From: Kiloniellaceae bacterium
GTDB taxonomy: Bacteria > Pseudomonadota > Alphaproteobacteria > Kiloniellales > J153
Direction of reading: 5' to 3'
DNA length: 63,084 bases
Assembly (NCBI GenBank): GCA_021776135.1
Contig: JAJFGL010000045.1
Coordinates: 1 to 63,084, forward strand
Shown: positions 1 to 8,005 of the stretch, one piece after another
Numbering within the stretch: position 1 is the stretch's first letter
Layout: each line of letters starts with the position of its first letter
Program-made: the position numbers and the translations under genes
Notes under the pieces: generated by a model
What the model was told of the DNA's origin: nothing
What the model saw: only the letters and a program-made list of their open reading frames with translations
Database searches by the model: none

Positions 1-267
1 ATCTTCCGACGGCGCCAGGGTCTTCAATTCGAGGGCGTGCACGCTGCCAGCCAACTCCTCGGCAAGACTGTCGTAAACCAAGCGCTGGCGGGCCACGCGC
101 GATTGCCCGACGAAGCTCTCAGACACCACCTCGACCCTGAAATGCGTCTCGCCGCCAGGACGCCAGCCGGCGTGCCCGTGATGTTTTTCGGAATCATCGG
201 CGACTTTCACGCGCGACGGCGTCAGCCGCTCGGTGAGTTTCCGCTCAATGGTCTCGGCCATGCTCAT
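1..267 (-). CDS. bolA: BolA family protein (3' end cut by window edge)
   Basis: The reverse strand reads from ATG at 267 with no stop before the window edge, giving 89 residues that begin MSMAETIERKLTERL. The family hallmarks are visible: a segment with HHGHAGWRPGGETHF, then VARQRLVYDSLAEEL and VHALELKTLAP. BolA proteins work with monothiol glutaredoxins in iron-sulfur and iron homeostasis or stress regulation. Family members are usually about 90-105 residues, so only a short tail should be missing. It is divergent from the J-protein at 408, and in alphaproteobacteria bolA commonly sits beside this J-protein and cobS. A second in-frame ATG at 261 is an alternative start. Confidence 0.9.
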   Translation of the reverse strand, partial: MSMAETIERKLTERLTPSRVKVADDSEKHHGHAGWRPGGETHFRVEVVSESFVGQSRVARQRLVYDSLAEELAGSVHALELKTLAPSED

Positions 268-407
268 GTGATTTCTCCCGCGACGCGGCGCGCAAGGTGG
301 GGCGTGACCGCCGGGCTGTCAAGCCTCGCCGCGCGCGGCCATGCGCGGCCTGTGGACTTGGCCGGCCATGCCTTGCCACTGTCAGGTTGGATGCCCATAA
401 TTTGACC

Positions 408-968
408 ATGGAACGGCCAACACCCCAAGCAGTGCAGGATCCCTTTGGCGAGGACGACAGCGCCACTGGCGAGCGGCTCTGCGAGCATCCGCAGTGCGGC
501 GTGCCCGGTCTCTATCGCGCCCCGGCCTCGCCGCAGCGGCTCAACAGCTACCGTTGGTTCTGCCTACAACACATACGCGAGTATAACGCGGCCTGGAACT
601 ACTATTCAGGGCTGAGCGATGCCACCGTCGAACAGCTTCGCCGCGAAGACACGGTTTGGCGGCGGCCGAGTTGGCCCTTCACGCAAGGCCGGCGCGGCGG
701 AACGAGTTCCGGCCTCAACGACCCCTTCGGGTTTTTTTCCGAAAAGCCGTCCCCATCTCCCGCAAAGGGCCCACAAAGCGAAGAGAGAAAGGCGTTGGAG
801 GCCCTCGGCCTCGAGTACGGCGTCAGCCTGGAGAGGATCAAAACGCGCTACAAAGAACTTGTCAAACGCCTGCATCCTGATGCAAATGGGGGCGATTCGA
901 CGGCCGAAGAGCGTTTGAAAGTGATCAATCAGGCCTACTCCACTCTCAAGGCGAGCTGCATTTCCTAG
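408..968 (+). CDS. J-domain (DnaJ-like) protein with N-terminal cysteine motif
   Basis: This is a 186-residue protein whose C-terminal 60 residues form a J domain. They include RYKELVKRLHPDANGG, with the HPD tripeptide needed to stimulate Hsp70 ATPase, followed by INQAYSTLK. The N-terminal half has a C-x4-C and FCLQH arrangement that could bind a metal, followed by WNYYSGL. ATG 408 is chosen because an in-frame upstream extension has unrelated composition and would reach towards bolA. It lies 54 nt before cobS, a conserved alphaproteobacterial neighbourhood. Its client is unknown. It is probably a specialised co-chaperone and not the general DnaJ, which has G/F and zinc domains. Confidence 0.85.
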   Translation: MERPTPQAVQDPFGEDDSATGERLCEHPQCGVPGLYRAPASPQRLNSYRWFCLQHIREYNAAWNYYSGLSDATVEQLRREDTVWRRPSWPFTQGRRGGTSSGLNDPFGFFSEKPSPSPAKGPQSEERKALEALGLEYGVSLERIKTRYKELVKRLHPDANGGDSTAEERLKVINQAYSTLKASCIS

Positions 969-1022
969 TTCGCCCAGAGAAGAAAGCAACACTCGGTAAC
1001 ATCTGACAGCAGAAAGCGATCC

Positions 1023-2018
1023 ATGGCCCAAGAGCATGCCCACGGCGAGATGCCGACCGCAGGCCCCGACATCACTCTTTCCGTGAGGCAGACCTTCGGG
1101 ATCGACAGCGATATGCAGGTGCCGGCATTTTCCCAAATCGGCGACCACGTGCCTGTCCTGGACGAATCCTACCGCTTCGACCACGACACCACCCTCGCCA
1201 TCCTGGCCGGCTTCGCCCACAATCGTCGTGTCATGATCCAGGGCTATCACGGCACCGGCAAGTCGACCCACATCGAACAGGTCTCGGCGCGCCTCAACTG
1301 GCCCTGCATCCGGGTCAATTTGGATAGCCACATCAGCCGCATCGATCTCGTCGGCAAGGACGCCATCGTCCTCAAGGACGGCCAGCAGATCACCGAATTC
1401 CGCGAAGGGCTGCTGCCCTGGGCGCTGCAGCACCCGACGGCGCTGGTCTTCGACGAGTACGACGCCGGGCGCCCCGATGTCATGTTCGTCATCCAGCGCG
1501 TGCTCGAAGTCGAGGGCAAGCTGACCCTGCTCGATCAGAACCGGGTCATCAAGCCGCATCCGGCCTTCCGCCTCTTCTCGACGGCCAACACCATCGGTCT
1601 CGGCGACACCACGGGCCTCTACCACGGCACGCAGCAGATCAACCAGGGACAGATGGATCGCTGGAACATCGTCGCGACGCTGAATTACCTGCCGCATGAC
1701 GAGGAAGTCGAAATCGTCCTGTCCAAGGTGCCGCAATACGACAACGCCGAGGGCCGCGAGACGGTGAGCGCCATGGTCGCGCTGGCCGACCTCAGCCGCA
1801 GCGGCTTCATCAATGGCGACATCTCGACGGTGATGAGCCCGCGCACGGTGATCACCTGGGCCGAGAACGCCACCATCTTCGAGGACGTCGGCTTCGCCTT
1901 CCGCACCACCTTCCTCAACAAGTGCGACGAGATCGAGCGCCCGGTGGTTGCCGAATACTATCAGCGCTGCTTTGGCCGCGACCTGCCGGACGGCGGCTAC
2001 AAGGCCAATCTGATTTGA
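1023..2018 (+). CDS. cobS: Cobaltochelatase subunit CobS (AAA+ ATPase)
   Basis: This 331-residue AAA+ ATPase has Walker [10 protein letters not shown] at residues 74-82 and Walker [11 protein letters not shown] near 140. CobS forms the ATPase ring of the aerobic cobaltochelatase CobNST, which inserts cobalt into hydrogenobyrinic acid a,c-diamide during B12 synthesis. Length and sequence match the family from end to end. It is followed by cobT after 146 nt, the usual order; cobN is not in the window. The start is well placed after the J-protein gene. The two upstream genes and cobST probably form one transcriptional neighbourhood. Confidence 0.95.
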   Translation: MAQEHAHGEMPTAGPDITLSVRQTFGIDSDMQVPAFSQIGDHVPVLDESYRFDHDTTLAILAGFAHNRRVMIQGYHGTGKSTHIEQVSARLNWPCIRVNLDSHISRIDLVGKDAIVLKDGQQITEFREGLLPWALQHPTALVFDEYDAGRPDVMFVIQRVLEVEGKLTLLDQNRVIKPHPAFRLFSTANTIGLGDTTGLYHGTQQINQGQMDRWNIVATLNYLPHDEEVEIVLSKVPQYDNAEGRETVSAMVALADLSRSGFINGDISTVMSPRTVITWAENATIFEDVGFAFRTTFLNKCDEIERPVVAEYYQRCFGRDLPDGGYKANLI

Positions 2019-2063
2019 TCTGAGGTCTGTGCGGCAACGACCGCCGTGAATTGGCTCCGCGCC

Positions 2064-2078
2064 CGCCCCAATGGGGCG
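2064..2078 (+). terminator. Short GC hairpin between cobS and cobT
   Basis: A perfect 6-bp inverted repeat, CGCCCC with GGGGCG around the loop AAT, is followed by a short T run in the 146-nt cobS-cobT gap. It could be a weak terminator or a processing/attenuation hairpin that sets the cobS:cobT ratio. The tail is too short for a confident intrinsic terminator. Confidence 0.3.
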
Positions 2079-2164
2079 TTTCCCAGGGCGCCGGTTTCTA
2101 TATATCTGTTGGGCTTCTCGCGGCCCTTAGGCGGCGGGGCGGAGCGAAACGGGCAAGAGACAGC

Positions 2165-4030
2165 ATGAGCGAGCCGGAAAACCCCATCGAGGCCTTTCGC
2201 CGCACCACGGCGTCGACCGTGCGCGCGATCGCCGAGCGCGACGACATCACCGCCACCTTTGCCCCGGCCGGACAGGGCCTGGTCGGCAGCGAGCTGCGCC
2301 TGACCATGCCGGCGCGCGACCTGCCGCAAGGCGATGTCGCCCTGGTCCGCGGCGAAGCCGATTCCGCCGCCCTGCGCCTGCGCCACCACGATGCCGCCTT
2401 GCACGCGGCCCAGCGCCCCAGTGCACAGGCGGCACGCGAGATCTTCGATGCCGTCGAACAGGCGCGTTGCGAGGCGCTGGGCATGCGCCGCATGGTCGGG
2501 GTGACCTCCAATCTCGACGCCGCCGTCGAGGATCGCTGTCGCAATCGCGGCTACGTCCGCGCCGCCACCCGCGACGACGCGCCACTGTCGGAAGTGCTGC
2601 GCCTGCTAGCCCGCGAAGCCATTTCCGGCGCGCCGCCGCCGCCGGCCGCGCGCCTGATGGTCGACCTCTGGCGCCCGGCTCTTGGCGCGGATGTCATGCA
2701 GGACCTGACCCAGTTGCGCCGCGATGCCGAGGATCAAGAGGGCTGCGCCCGCATCGTCCGCAAGATGCTCAACCACCTCGATTTGGAGATCGGCCCGGAA
2801 GAGGACCAGCCGAGCGACGACGAGTCCGATGCCGACGGCGAAAACGCAGAAGACCAATCCTCGGAAGGCGAGTCCCAGGGCGGCGAGGAATCGGCCGACT
2901 CCCAAGCCGCGATGGAGGGCCAGGAGGGCGAGGCCAGCGACGCCGAGGGCGGCGAAGATATGGGCGCCGACGCCGATGCCGAGATGATGCCGGGCAGCGG
3001 CGACGACGAGGCCGGGCAGCCCGGCCAGCCACCCGACTTCGGCGACCGCCGCAATGCCCAGGCCGAAGATCTCTACCACGCCTTTTCCGAGGAGTTCGAC
3101 GAAACCATCGAGGCCCCCGACCTCTGCGATGCCGACGAACTGACACGCCTGCGCCAGCTTCTCGACCAGCAGCTCGCCCACCTGCAAGGCGTCATTGCCC
3201 GCCTGGCCAACCGCCTGCAGCGCCGCTTGATGGCGAAACAGACGCGGTCGTGGGAATTCAACCTCGACGAAGGCCTGCTCGACACCGCCCGCCTCGCCCG
3301 AATCATTGTCAATCCCGCCCATTCCCTGACCTACAAGCAGGAAAAGGACATGGACTTCCGCGATACGGTGGTAACCCTGCTGATCGACAATTCGGGCTCG
3401 ATGCGCGGCCGGCCGATCACCGTCGCGGCGATGAGCGCCGACATCCTGTCGCGTACCCTGGAGCGCTGCGGCGTCAAGGTCGAGATCCTCGGTTTCACGA
3501 CACGCATGTGGAAGGGCGGCCAGGCGCGCGAACGCTGGATCGCCTCGGGCAAACCGGGCAACCCAGGCCGCCTCAACGATCTGCGCCACATCGTCTACAA
3601 GAACGCCGACGCCCCCTGGCGGCGCGCCCGCAAGAACCTCGGCCTGATGCTGCGCGAAGGCATTCTGAAAGAGAACATCGACGGCGAGGCGCTGTTGTGG
3701 GCGCATCGCCGGCTGATTGCCCGCAGCGAACAGCGGCGTATCCTGATGGTCATCTCGGACGGCGCTCCGGTCGACGATTCGACCCTGTCGGTCAACCCTG
3801 GCAACTACCTGGAACGCCACCTGCGCGAAGTCATCACCTACATCGAGACGCGCTCGCCGGTTGAGTTGATCGCCATTGGCATCGGCCACGACGTGACGCG
3901 CTACTACCGCCGCGCCGTCACCCTGGTCGACGCCGAGCAGCTCGGCGGCACCGTCATGGAAAAACTCGCCGAACTGTTCGACGAAGCAGCTCCCGCCGCC
4001 GGCCCAGCGCGCCGCAGGCGCGCCGGTTGA
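2165..4030 (+). CDS. cobT: Cobaltochelatase subunit CobT (vWA protein)
   Basis: This is a 621-residue protein starting [11 protein letters not shown]. The N-terminal half is alpha-helical. A long acidic Glu/Asp/Ser/Gly-rich linker covers roughly residues 215-310, and a C-terminal von Willebrand A domain has the metal-site motif [11 protein letters not shown]. CobT pairs with CobS in the ATP-driven chaperone-like complex that works with CobN to insert cobalt in aerobic B12 synthesis. ATG 2165 is preferred over an upstream in-frame start at 2051, because the upstream stretch has non-coding character. The extreme C-terminus (RRRRAG) is encoded inside the first unit of a 38-bp tandem repeat, so the natural tail may have been altered by repeat expansion. 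Confidence 0.95.
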   Translation: MSEPENPIEAFRRTTASTVRAIAERDDITATFAPAGQGLVGSELRLTMPARDLPQGDVALVRGEADSAALRLRHHDAALHAAQRPSAQAAREIFDAVEQARCEALGMRRMVGVTSNLDAAVEDRCRNRGYVRAATRDDAPLSEVLRLLAREAISGAPPPPAARLMVDLWRPALGADVMQDLTQLRRDAEDQEGCARIVRKMLNHLDLEIGPEEDQPSDDESDADGENAEDQSSEGESQGGEESADSQAAMEGQEGEASDAEGGEDMGADADAEMMPGSGDDEAGQPGQPPDFGDRRNAQAEDLYHAFSEEFDETIEAPDLCDADELTRLRQLLDQQLAHLQGVIARLANRLQRRLMAKQTRSWEFNLDEGLLDTARLARIIVNPAHSLTYKQEKDMDFRDTVVTLLIDNSGSMRGRPITVAAMSADILSRTLERCGVKVEILGFTTRMWKGGQARERWIASGKPGNPGRLNDLRHIVYKNADAPWRRARKNLGLMLREGILKENIDGEALLWAHRRLIARSEQRRILMVISDGAPVDDSTLSVNPGNYLERHLREVITYIETRSPVELIAIGIGHDVTRYYRRAVTLVDAEQLGGTVMEKLAELFDEAAPAAGPARRRRAG

Positions 4031-4180
4031 TTGTGACCCCGGGGCCGCGCCGCAGGCGCGCCGGTTGATTGTGACCCCAGGGCCGCGCCGCAGGCGCGCC
4101 GGTTGATCATGACCCCAGGGCCGCGCCGCAGGCGCGCCGGTTGATCATAACCCCCGGGCCGCGCCGCGGGCGCGCCGGTT
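4009..4180. repeat. 38-bp tandem repeat of GC-rich hairpins across the cobT stop codon
   Basis: Four full units start at 4009, 4047, 4085 and 4123, each exactly 38 bp, followed by a partial fifth unit from 4161. Each unit carries CGCGCC-GCA-GGCGCG, a perfect 6-bp hairpin, then CGGTTGAT and a C-run. The cobT stop codon lies in unit 1, and the array ends 10 bp before the stop of the convergent dienelactone hydrolase gene. Units 1-4 are nearly identical and the last is the most diverged. It could act as a bidirectional transcription barrier. Confidence 0.9.
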
Positions 4181-4190
4181 CGGTGTCAGG

Positions 4191-4955
4191 TCAAAGGTTC
4201 GCTTTGAAAAAGTCCAGAGTACGCTGCCACGAGAGCTGCGCGTCGGCGGCTTCATACCGCCCGCTCGAGGGGTTGGCAAAGGCGTGGTCGGCCTCGTACC
4301 AGTGCGCGGTGACGCTTTTTCCGGCCTCGGCCATGGCCGCTTGAAAACCGCCGACCATGTCCTTGTTGATCCACTTGTCCCGGGTCGCGAAGTGGCCCAG
4401 CACCGGCCCCTTCAGCGCCGCGAGCTCGGCCGCCGGTTGGGTGACCCGGCCGTAGTACACCACCGTGGCCTCGACCGGCGCGGCGATGGAGGCATTGAGG
4501 GACCAACCGCCGCCGAAACACCAGCCGACGGTCCCGATCCCGCCAGCAACGTCCTTGTGGGCCTTGAGCCAGGCGATCCAGGTTTCCAGGGTATCGGCCG
4601 CCACCGCGCCATCGACCGCCTGCATGGCGGCGCGCGCGTCCTCGCGGGTGGTGGCCACCGTGCCGCCGTATAGATCGATGGCCAAGGCGACATAGCCAAG
4701 GGCGGCGAATTCGGCGGCGACGGATTTGATCTGGTCGTTCAGGCCCCACCACTCATGGATCAAGACAATCGCGGGCGCGGGCGTCACCGCCGGCAGGGCC
4801 AAGGCCGCCTTCACCGGCTTGCCGTCCAGGGCGGTCTGGGTTACCTCCACAAGATCGGCGGCGGCGGCGCGCGCCAGACGGGGATCGGCGAGCACGGCGG
4901 CCAAGGGCAAGCCGGCCAGGGCGCCGAGAACTTGGCGGCGGGGTAGCTTTGACAT
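4191..4955 (-). CDS. Dienelactone hydrolase family protein, exported
   Basis: This 254-residue alpha/beta hydrolase has the nucleophile motif GTVGWCFGG (Cys in place of Ser), a downstream acid in TRDKW and the histidine in EADHAFANP. That is the Cys-Asp-His triad of the dienelactone hydrolase family. The N-terminus, MSKLPRRQVLGALAGLPLAA, looks like a twin-arginine signal, so the enzyme is probably periplasmic. ATG 4955 is preceded by a strong AGGAGG; a longer in-frame extension to 5216 lacks this. It is convergent with cobT and divergent from the gene at 4971. The substrate is not predictable; it need not be a chlorocatechol product. Confidence 0.88.
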   Translation of the reverse strand: MSKLPRRQVLGALAGLPLAAVLADPRLARAAAADLVEVTQTALDGKPVKAALALPAVTPAPAIVLIHEWWGLNDQIKSVAAEFAALGYVALAIDLYGGTVATTREDARAAMQAVDGAVAADTLETWIAWLKAHKDVAGGIGTVGWCFGGGWSLNASIAAPVEATVVYYGRVTQPAAELAALKGPVLGHFATRDKWINKDMVGGFQAAMAEAGKSVTAHWYEADHAFANPSSGRYEAADAQLSWQRTLDFFKANL

Positions 4956-4970
4956 GGGAACCTCCTGAAT

Positions 4971-6056
4971 ATGTCGGCACATAGAACTACAATCCCGGCA
5001 ATCATGCCGCCCGATACCGGCAATGGCGAGACGCCTCGCAAGAATGTGAACGATGGCGGGACAGGACGGCGCGGCCTGGGACCGCGTATTCGTCTGTTGA
5101 TCTCGATAGCTGTTTTTAGCGGATTGGCCCTCAACGCGCCGTATCTGGCGGCCCAAACACCGTCCCGTTTGGAATTGACGACCAAGCCGCTCGCGCCACC
5201 GGCGGCGGAAACGCAAGCGGCGGACTGGGGCCGGCTCACCTGGATGGGGGGGCTGGAACTACGCGCGCCCGGCCACCGCTTCGGCGGGGTGTCGGCCCTT
5301 CATGTCGCCCCCGGCGGCAGCCAGGCCACGGCCCTGACGGACCGGGGCTCTTGGCTGCGCTTTCCCCTCCATCACGATGCGGCTGGCCGCTTGACCGGCG
5401 CCGGCGCGGGGCTTATCGCGCCCTTGCTCGGCCTCGGCGCCCGGCCCTTGGGCGGCAAGTGGAACCAGGACGCCGAATCCCTCGCCCGCCTGGCCGATGG
5501 GTCGTTCATAGTCGCTTTCGAGCATAACCACCGCCTGTGGCGCTATCCCACCCTGTCCGGCCCGGCCACGGCCCTGCCCGCCCTGCCGGGTCTCGCGGCC
5601 CTGGAGCGTAACCACGGGATCGAGGCCTTGAGCGGACTGGCCGGGGGCGGCCTGCTGGCCATCGCCGAGGGGGAAACGGACGACACAGAAATCCCGGCCT
5701 TCCTGCGCCGGGGCAAGCGCTGGCATAGCCTAAGCTACCGCCATGAGCGCGGTTTCCGGCCCAGCGGCGCGACCCGCCTGCCCAACGGCGATATCCTGGT
5801 TATGGAGCGCTTCTTCTCCGCCCTGGAAGGGGTGAAGATACGCCTGGTCAGGGTGCCGGGCGCGGCGGTGCGCCCCGGTGCAAGCCTAAGCGGAGAAACG
5901 ATCGCGACCCTGAGCGCGCCCCTGCCCCTGGACAACATGGAGGGCATCGCCGTGCGCCAAGGTGCCCGGGGCGAAACCCTGATTTATCTCATTTCCGATG
6001 ATAATTTCAGCATCTTGCAGCGCACGCTGCTGATGCTATTCGCCTTAAAAGATTAG
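4971..6056 (+). CDS. Esterase-like activity of phytase family protein
   Basis: This 361-residue protein has a hydrophobic segment at about residues 42-62 (LLISIAVFSGLALNAPYLAA), consistent with export. The rest is a beta-propeller-like sequence with family-typical elements: VSALHVAPGG, NQDAESLARLADGSFIVAFE, NHGIEALSGL, LPNGDILVMERFFS and NMEGIAV. This matches the phytase-like esterase family (PF13449), whose substrates are poorly defined. The start is uncertain: ATG 4971 lies only 15 nt from the divergent start at 4955, and ATG 5004 is an alternative. The stop overlaps the stop region of rpmB on the other strand. Confidence 0.75.
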   Translation: MSAHRTTIPAIMPPDTGNGETPRKNVNDGGTGRRGLGPRIRLLISIAVFSGLALNAPYLAAQTPSRLELTTKPLAPPAAETQAADWGRLTWMGGLELRAPGHRFGGVSALHVAPGGSQATALTDRGSWLRFPLHHDAAGRLTGAGAGLIAPLLGLGARPLGGKWNQDAESLARLADGSFIVAFEHNHRLWRYPTLSGPATALPALPGLAALERNHGIEALSGLAGGGLLAIAEGETDDTEIPAFLRRGKRWHSLSYRHERGFRPSGATRLPNGDILVMERFFSALEGVKIRLVRVPGAAVRPGASLSGETIATLSAPLPLDNMEGIAVRQGARGETLIYLISDDNFSILQRTLLMLFALKD

Positions 6057-6346
6057 GCGGCCTTGGCGGCTATGGCCTTCTGGATTTGACGCTTCAGCGT
6101 CCGGGCCTTGGTGCCCAGCTTGTCGGTCGCGGTCGATAGCAGAAAGGCGTCGATGCCGCCGCGCTTTTCCAGCGTCCGCAGGGCGCTGGTGCTGAGCCGG
6201 ACCTGGACCGATTTATTCATGGCGTCGCTGAACAGGGAGGCTTCCTGCAAGTTCGGCAGGAACCGGCGGCGGGTTCTGTTGTTGGCGTGGCTGACATTAT
6301 TGCCGGCCATCACGCCAATACCGGTGAAATCGCAGCGTCGCGCCAT
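6053..6346 (-). CDS. rpmB: 50S ribosomal protein L28
   Basis: This 97-residue basic protein begins MARRCDFTGIGVMAGNNVSHANNRTRRRF, the classic L28 N-terminus, with FLPNLQ and VRLSTSALRTLEKRGGIDAFL following. L28 is a structural protein of the large ribosomal subunit. It overlaps the end of the convergent esterase gene by 4 nt. Two strong hairpins lie in its upstream region on the same strand (6392-6411 and 6432-6460). Confidence 0.97.
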   Translation of the reverse strand: MARRCDFTGIGVMAGNNVSHANNRTRRRFLPNLQEASLFSDAMNKSVQVRLSTSALRTLEKRGGIDAFLLSTATDKLGTKARTLKRQIQKAIAAKAA

Positions 6347-6391
6347 GGTTCGGATCCCAAATGTCTAGCCAGCAGGCATAAATACAAACCA

Positions 6392-6411
6392 CCGGGCAAG
6401 GCCCTGCCCGG
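6392..6411 (-). terminator. GC hairpin upstream of rpmB, terminator-like
   Basis: CCGGGCA pairs with TGCCCGG around a 6-nt loop. Read on the minus strand, it is followed by TGGTTTGTATTT. It may end transcripts coming from meaB, or sit in the rpmB leader. A second hairpin (6432-6441 with 6451-6460, ten perfect pairs) lies just upstream. The remaining 6347-6687 gap holds only these hairpins and the REPIN-like element. Confidence 0.4.
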
Positions 6412-6525
6412 TGCAGCGGTTTTCTACGGCAGCCGCCCGCCGCCGTCAAGGGCGGGCGGCAACAGCGCCTAGCGCATATAGTTGCGCCGCTGCCGAGGAA
6501 AGGCTTGGACCGGCGCGGTTGCGTG

Positions 6526-6640
6526 CTTCGACAGGCTCAGCATGAGGTTTTTTCTTAATGCCACACACGGTCTTCCTCTTCCTGAGCCTGTCGAAGCCTC
6601 TTCCTGAGCCTGTCGAAGCCTCTTCCTGAGCCTGTCGAAG
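6526..6640. repeat. REPIN-like palindromic element with a triplicated right arm
   Basis: The left arm CTTCGACAGGCTCAG (6526-6540) is followed by a 41-nt spacer and the inverted arm CTGAGCCTGTCGAAG ending at 6596, making a 71-bp unit. The right arm with its CCTCTTC linker is then repeated at an exact 22-bp period, giving three copies that end at 6596, 6618 and 6640. The 71-bp unit matches, on the opposite strand, another 71-bp element at 9973-10043 at about 57 of 71 positions. Confidence 0.85.
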
Positions 6641-6687
6641 GACGTAACCACGGGACTGCCAAGCTAATTGCGATGCCCCTAATTCTC

Positions 6688-7701
6688 TCAATCCGGCGCG
6701 GACGGGCCGAGAAACGTCTGCAACAGCCGCGCGGCCGCCGTGGTTGGGGTCAGGGCGCCGTCCTTGACCTCGGCCTCCAGGGCCCCGACTTGCCCGGCGA
6801 CGCCCGGATGAGCGCGCAGGGCCGCCATGAGGCTTTCGCCGACCTCGCTCCACATCCAGGCCAGGGCCTGGCGGCGGCGCTTTTCCGCCAGTTCACCGCT
6901 CTCCCCCAGGGCTGCCCGGAAGCGGCCCACCGCGTCCCAAATCTCGGGGATACCCTGACCGCCTAGGGACGAGCATTGGAGTACCTCCGGCCGCCAGGTG
7001 CGGCTGGCCGGGCGCAGGAATTGGAGCGCGCCTTGGTATTCCGCGGCGGCCCGGCCGGCGGCGGCGGCAAGCTCGCCATCGGCCTTGTTGACCACGATCA
7101 GGTCGGCCAGTTCCATGATGCCGCGCTTGAAGCCCTGTAGCTCGTCGCCGGCGCCCGGTTGCAGCAACAACACGAACATATCGGCCATGTCGGCGACCGC
7201 CGTTTCCGACTGCCCGACACCCACGGTCTCGACGATGACGGCGTCGAAACCCGCCGCTTCGCAGACCAGCATGGCCTCGCGGGTGCGCCGGGCGACCCCG
7301 CCCAGGGTGCGCCCCGCCGGCGAGGGCCGGATAAAGGCTTCCGGGGCCCGGCTCAAGACCTCCATGCGGGTCTTGTCGCCCAGGATCGAGCCCTGGCTGC
7401 GCCGCGAGGTCGGATCGACCGCCAGCACCGCGACCCGGTGCCCCTGCTCTATCAGATACAGCCCGAAGGCCTCGATGAAGGTCGATTTGCCGACTCCGGG
7501 AACCCCGGTGATGCCCAGGCGCACCGCCTGCCCGCTATGGGGCAGAACCTGGGCCAGCAGGTCTTCCGCCGCCGCCCGGTGATCGGCGCGCGCCGATTCG
7601 ACCAGGGTTATGGCCTGGGCCAGCGCCCGGCGCTCGCCCGCCAGCACCCGGCGCGCCAAATTGCCGCTCACGGGCGGGTTGGAGGGCGCGGCCTCGTTCA
7701 C
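6688..7701 (-). CDS. meaB: Methylmalonyl-CoA mutase-associated GTPase MeaB
   Basis: This 337-residue G3E P-loop GTPase has Walker [10 protein letters not shown] at residues 66-74, [20 protein letters not shown], the [10 protein letters not shown] switch region and VVNKAD for guanine recognition. MeaB gates cofactor loading and protects methylmalonyl-CoA mutase from inactivation. The mutase (scpA) is encoded 2.4 kb away on the same strand, separated by an ABC exporter gene. The small unknown gene at 7706 ends 4 nt before this start, so the two are probably co-transcribed. Confidence 0.95.
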   Translation of the reverse strand: MNEAAPSNPPVSGNLARRVLAGERRALAQAITLVESARADHRAAAEDLLAQVLPHSGQAVRLGITGVPGVGKSTFIEAFGLYLIEQGHRVAVLAVDPTSRRSQGSILGDKTRMEVLSRAPEAFIRPSPAGRTLGGVARRTREAMLVCEAAGFDAVIVETVGVGQSETAVADMADMFVLLLQPGAGDELQGFKRGIMELADLIVVNKADGELAAAAGRAAAEYQGALQFLRPASRTWRPEVLQCSSLGGQGIPEIWDAVGRFRAALGESGELAEKRRRQALAWMWSEVGESLMAALRAHPGVAGQVGALEAEVKDGALTPTTAAARLLQTFLGPSAPD

Positions 7702-7705
7702 GGGA

Positions 7706-7981
7706 TCAGGACTTGGGGTTCAGGGCCTGGCCGAAAGCCTTTTCGGCGTCCTCTTCGATCTGCCGCTTGGTGGCCTCGTCGAGGGTATCGTACACGTCCT
7801 GACGCTGTTGACGGTAAAGCGCCATGGTGTCGGCGAGCAGCTTGCCGCGATCGCCAGAGTCCGCTTTCGGCGCAGTAGGCGGCGAGGGTTTGGATGCGGG
7901 GGGCAGCGTCTTGCGCCGCGCCGTCATTCCGGTCCGCGCCCGCTTGGGCACGAAAAGCATCTTCAGCAGCTTGGTTATCAT
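7706..7981 (-). CDS. Small hypothetical protein upstream of meaB
   Basis: This is a 91-residue protein. Its first 45 residues are basic and Pro/Ser/Ala-rich. The C-terminal half, [20 protein letters not shown] followed by an acidic [12 protein letters not shown] stretch, looks like a compact helical unit. I do not recognise a family. It lies between the Atm1-type exporter (24 nt upstream) and meaB (4 nt downstream), which implies operon membership and argues that it is real. There is no signal peptide or membrane segment. Codon use matches its neighbours. Confidence 0.6.
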   Translation of the reverse strand: MITKLLKMLFVPKRARTGMTARRKTLPPASKPSPPTAPKADSGDRGKLLADTMALYRQQRQDVYDTLDEATKRQIEEDAEKAFGQALNPKS

Positions 7982-8005
7982 AGGCCAAGACTAAACCGGT
8001 CTTTC

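Noticed and set aside
606-1736. Long minus-strand open frame opposite the J-protein and cobS
   Set aside because: It is a shadow of cobS on a high-GC template. The protein has no recognisable motif, while cobS is unambiguous.
2467-3889. Long open frames in other phases over cobT (both strands)
   Set aside because: They are Arg/Pro/Gly-rich shadow translations of the acidic cobT linker.
6575-6640. Possible CRISPR-like array (three 22-bp repeats)
   Set aside because: The repeats are contiguous without spacers and are copies of a REPIN arm; no cas genes are present.
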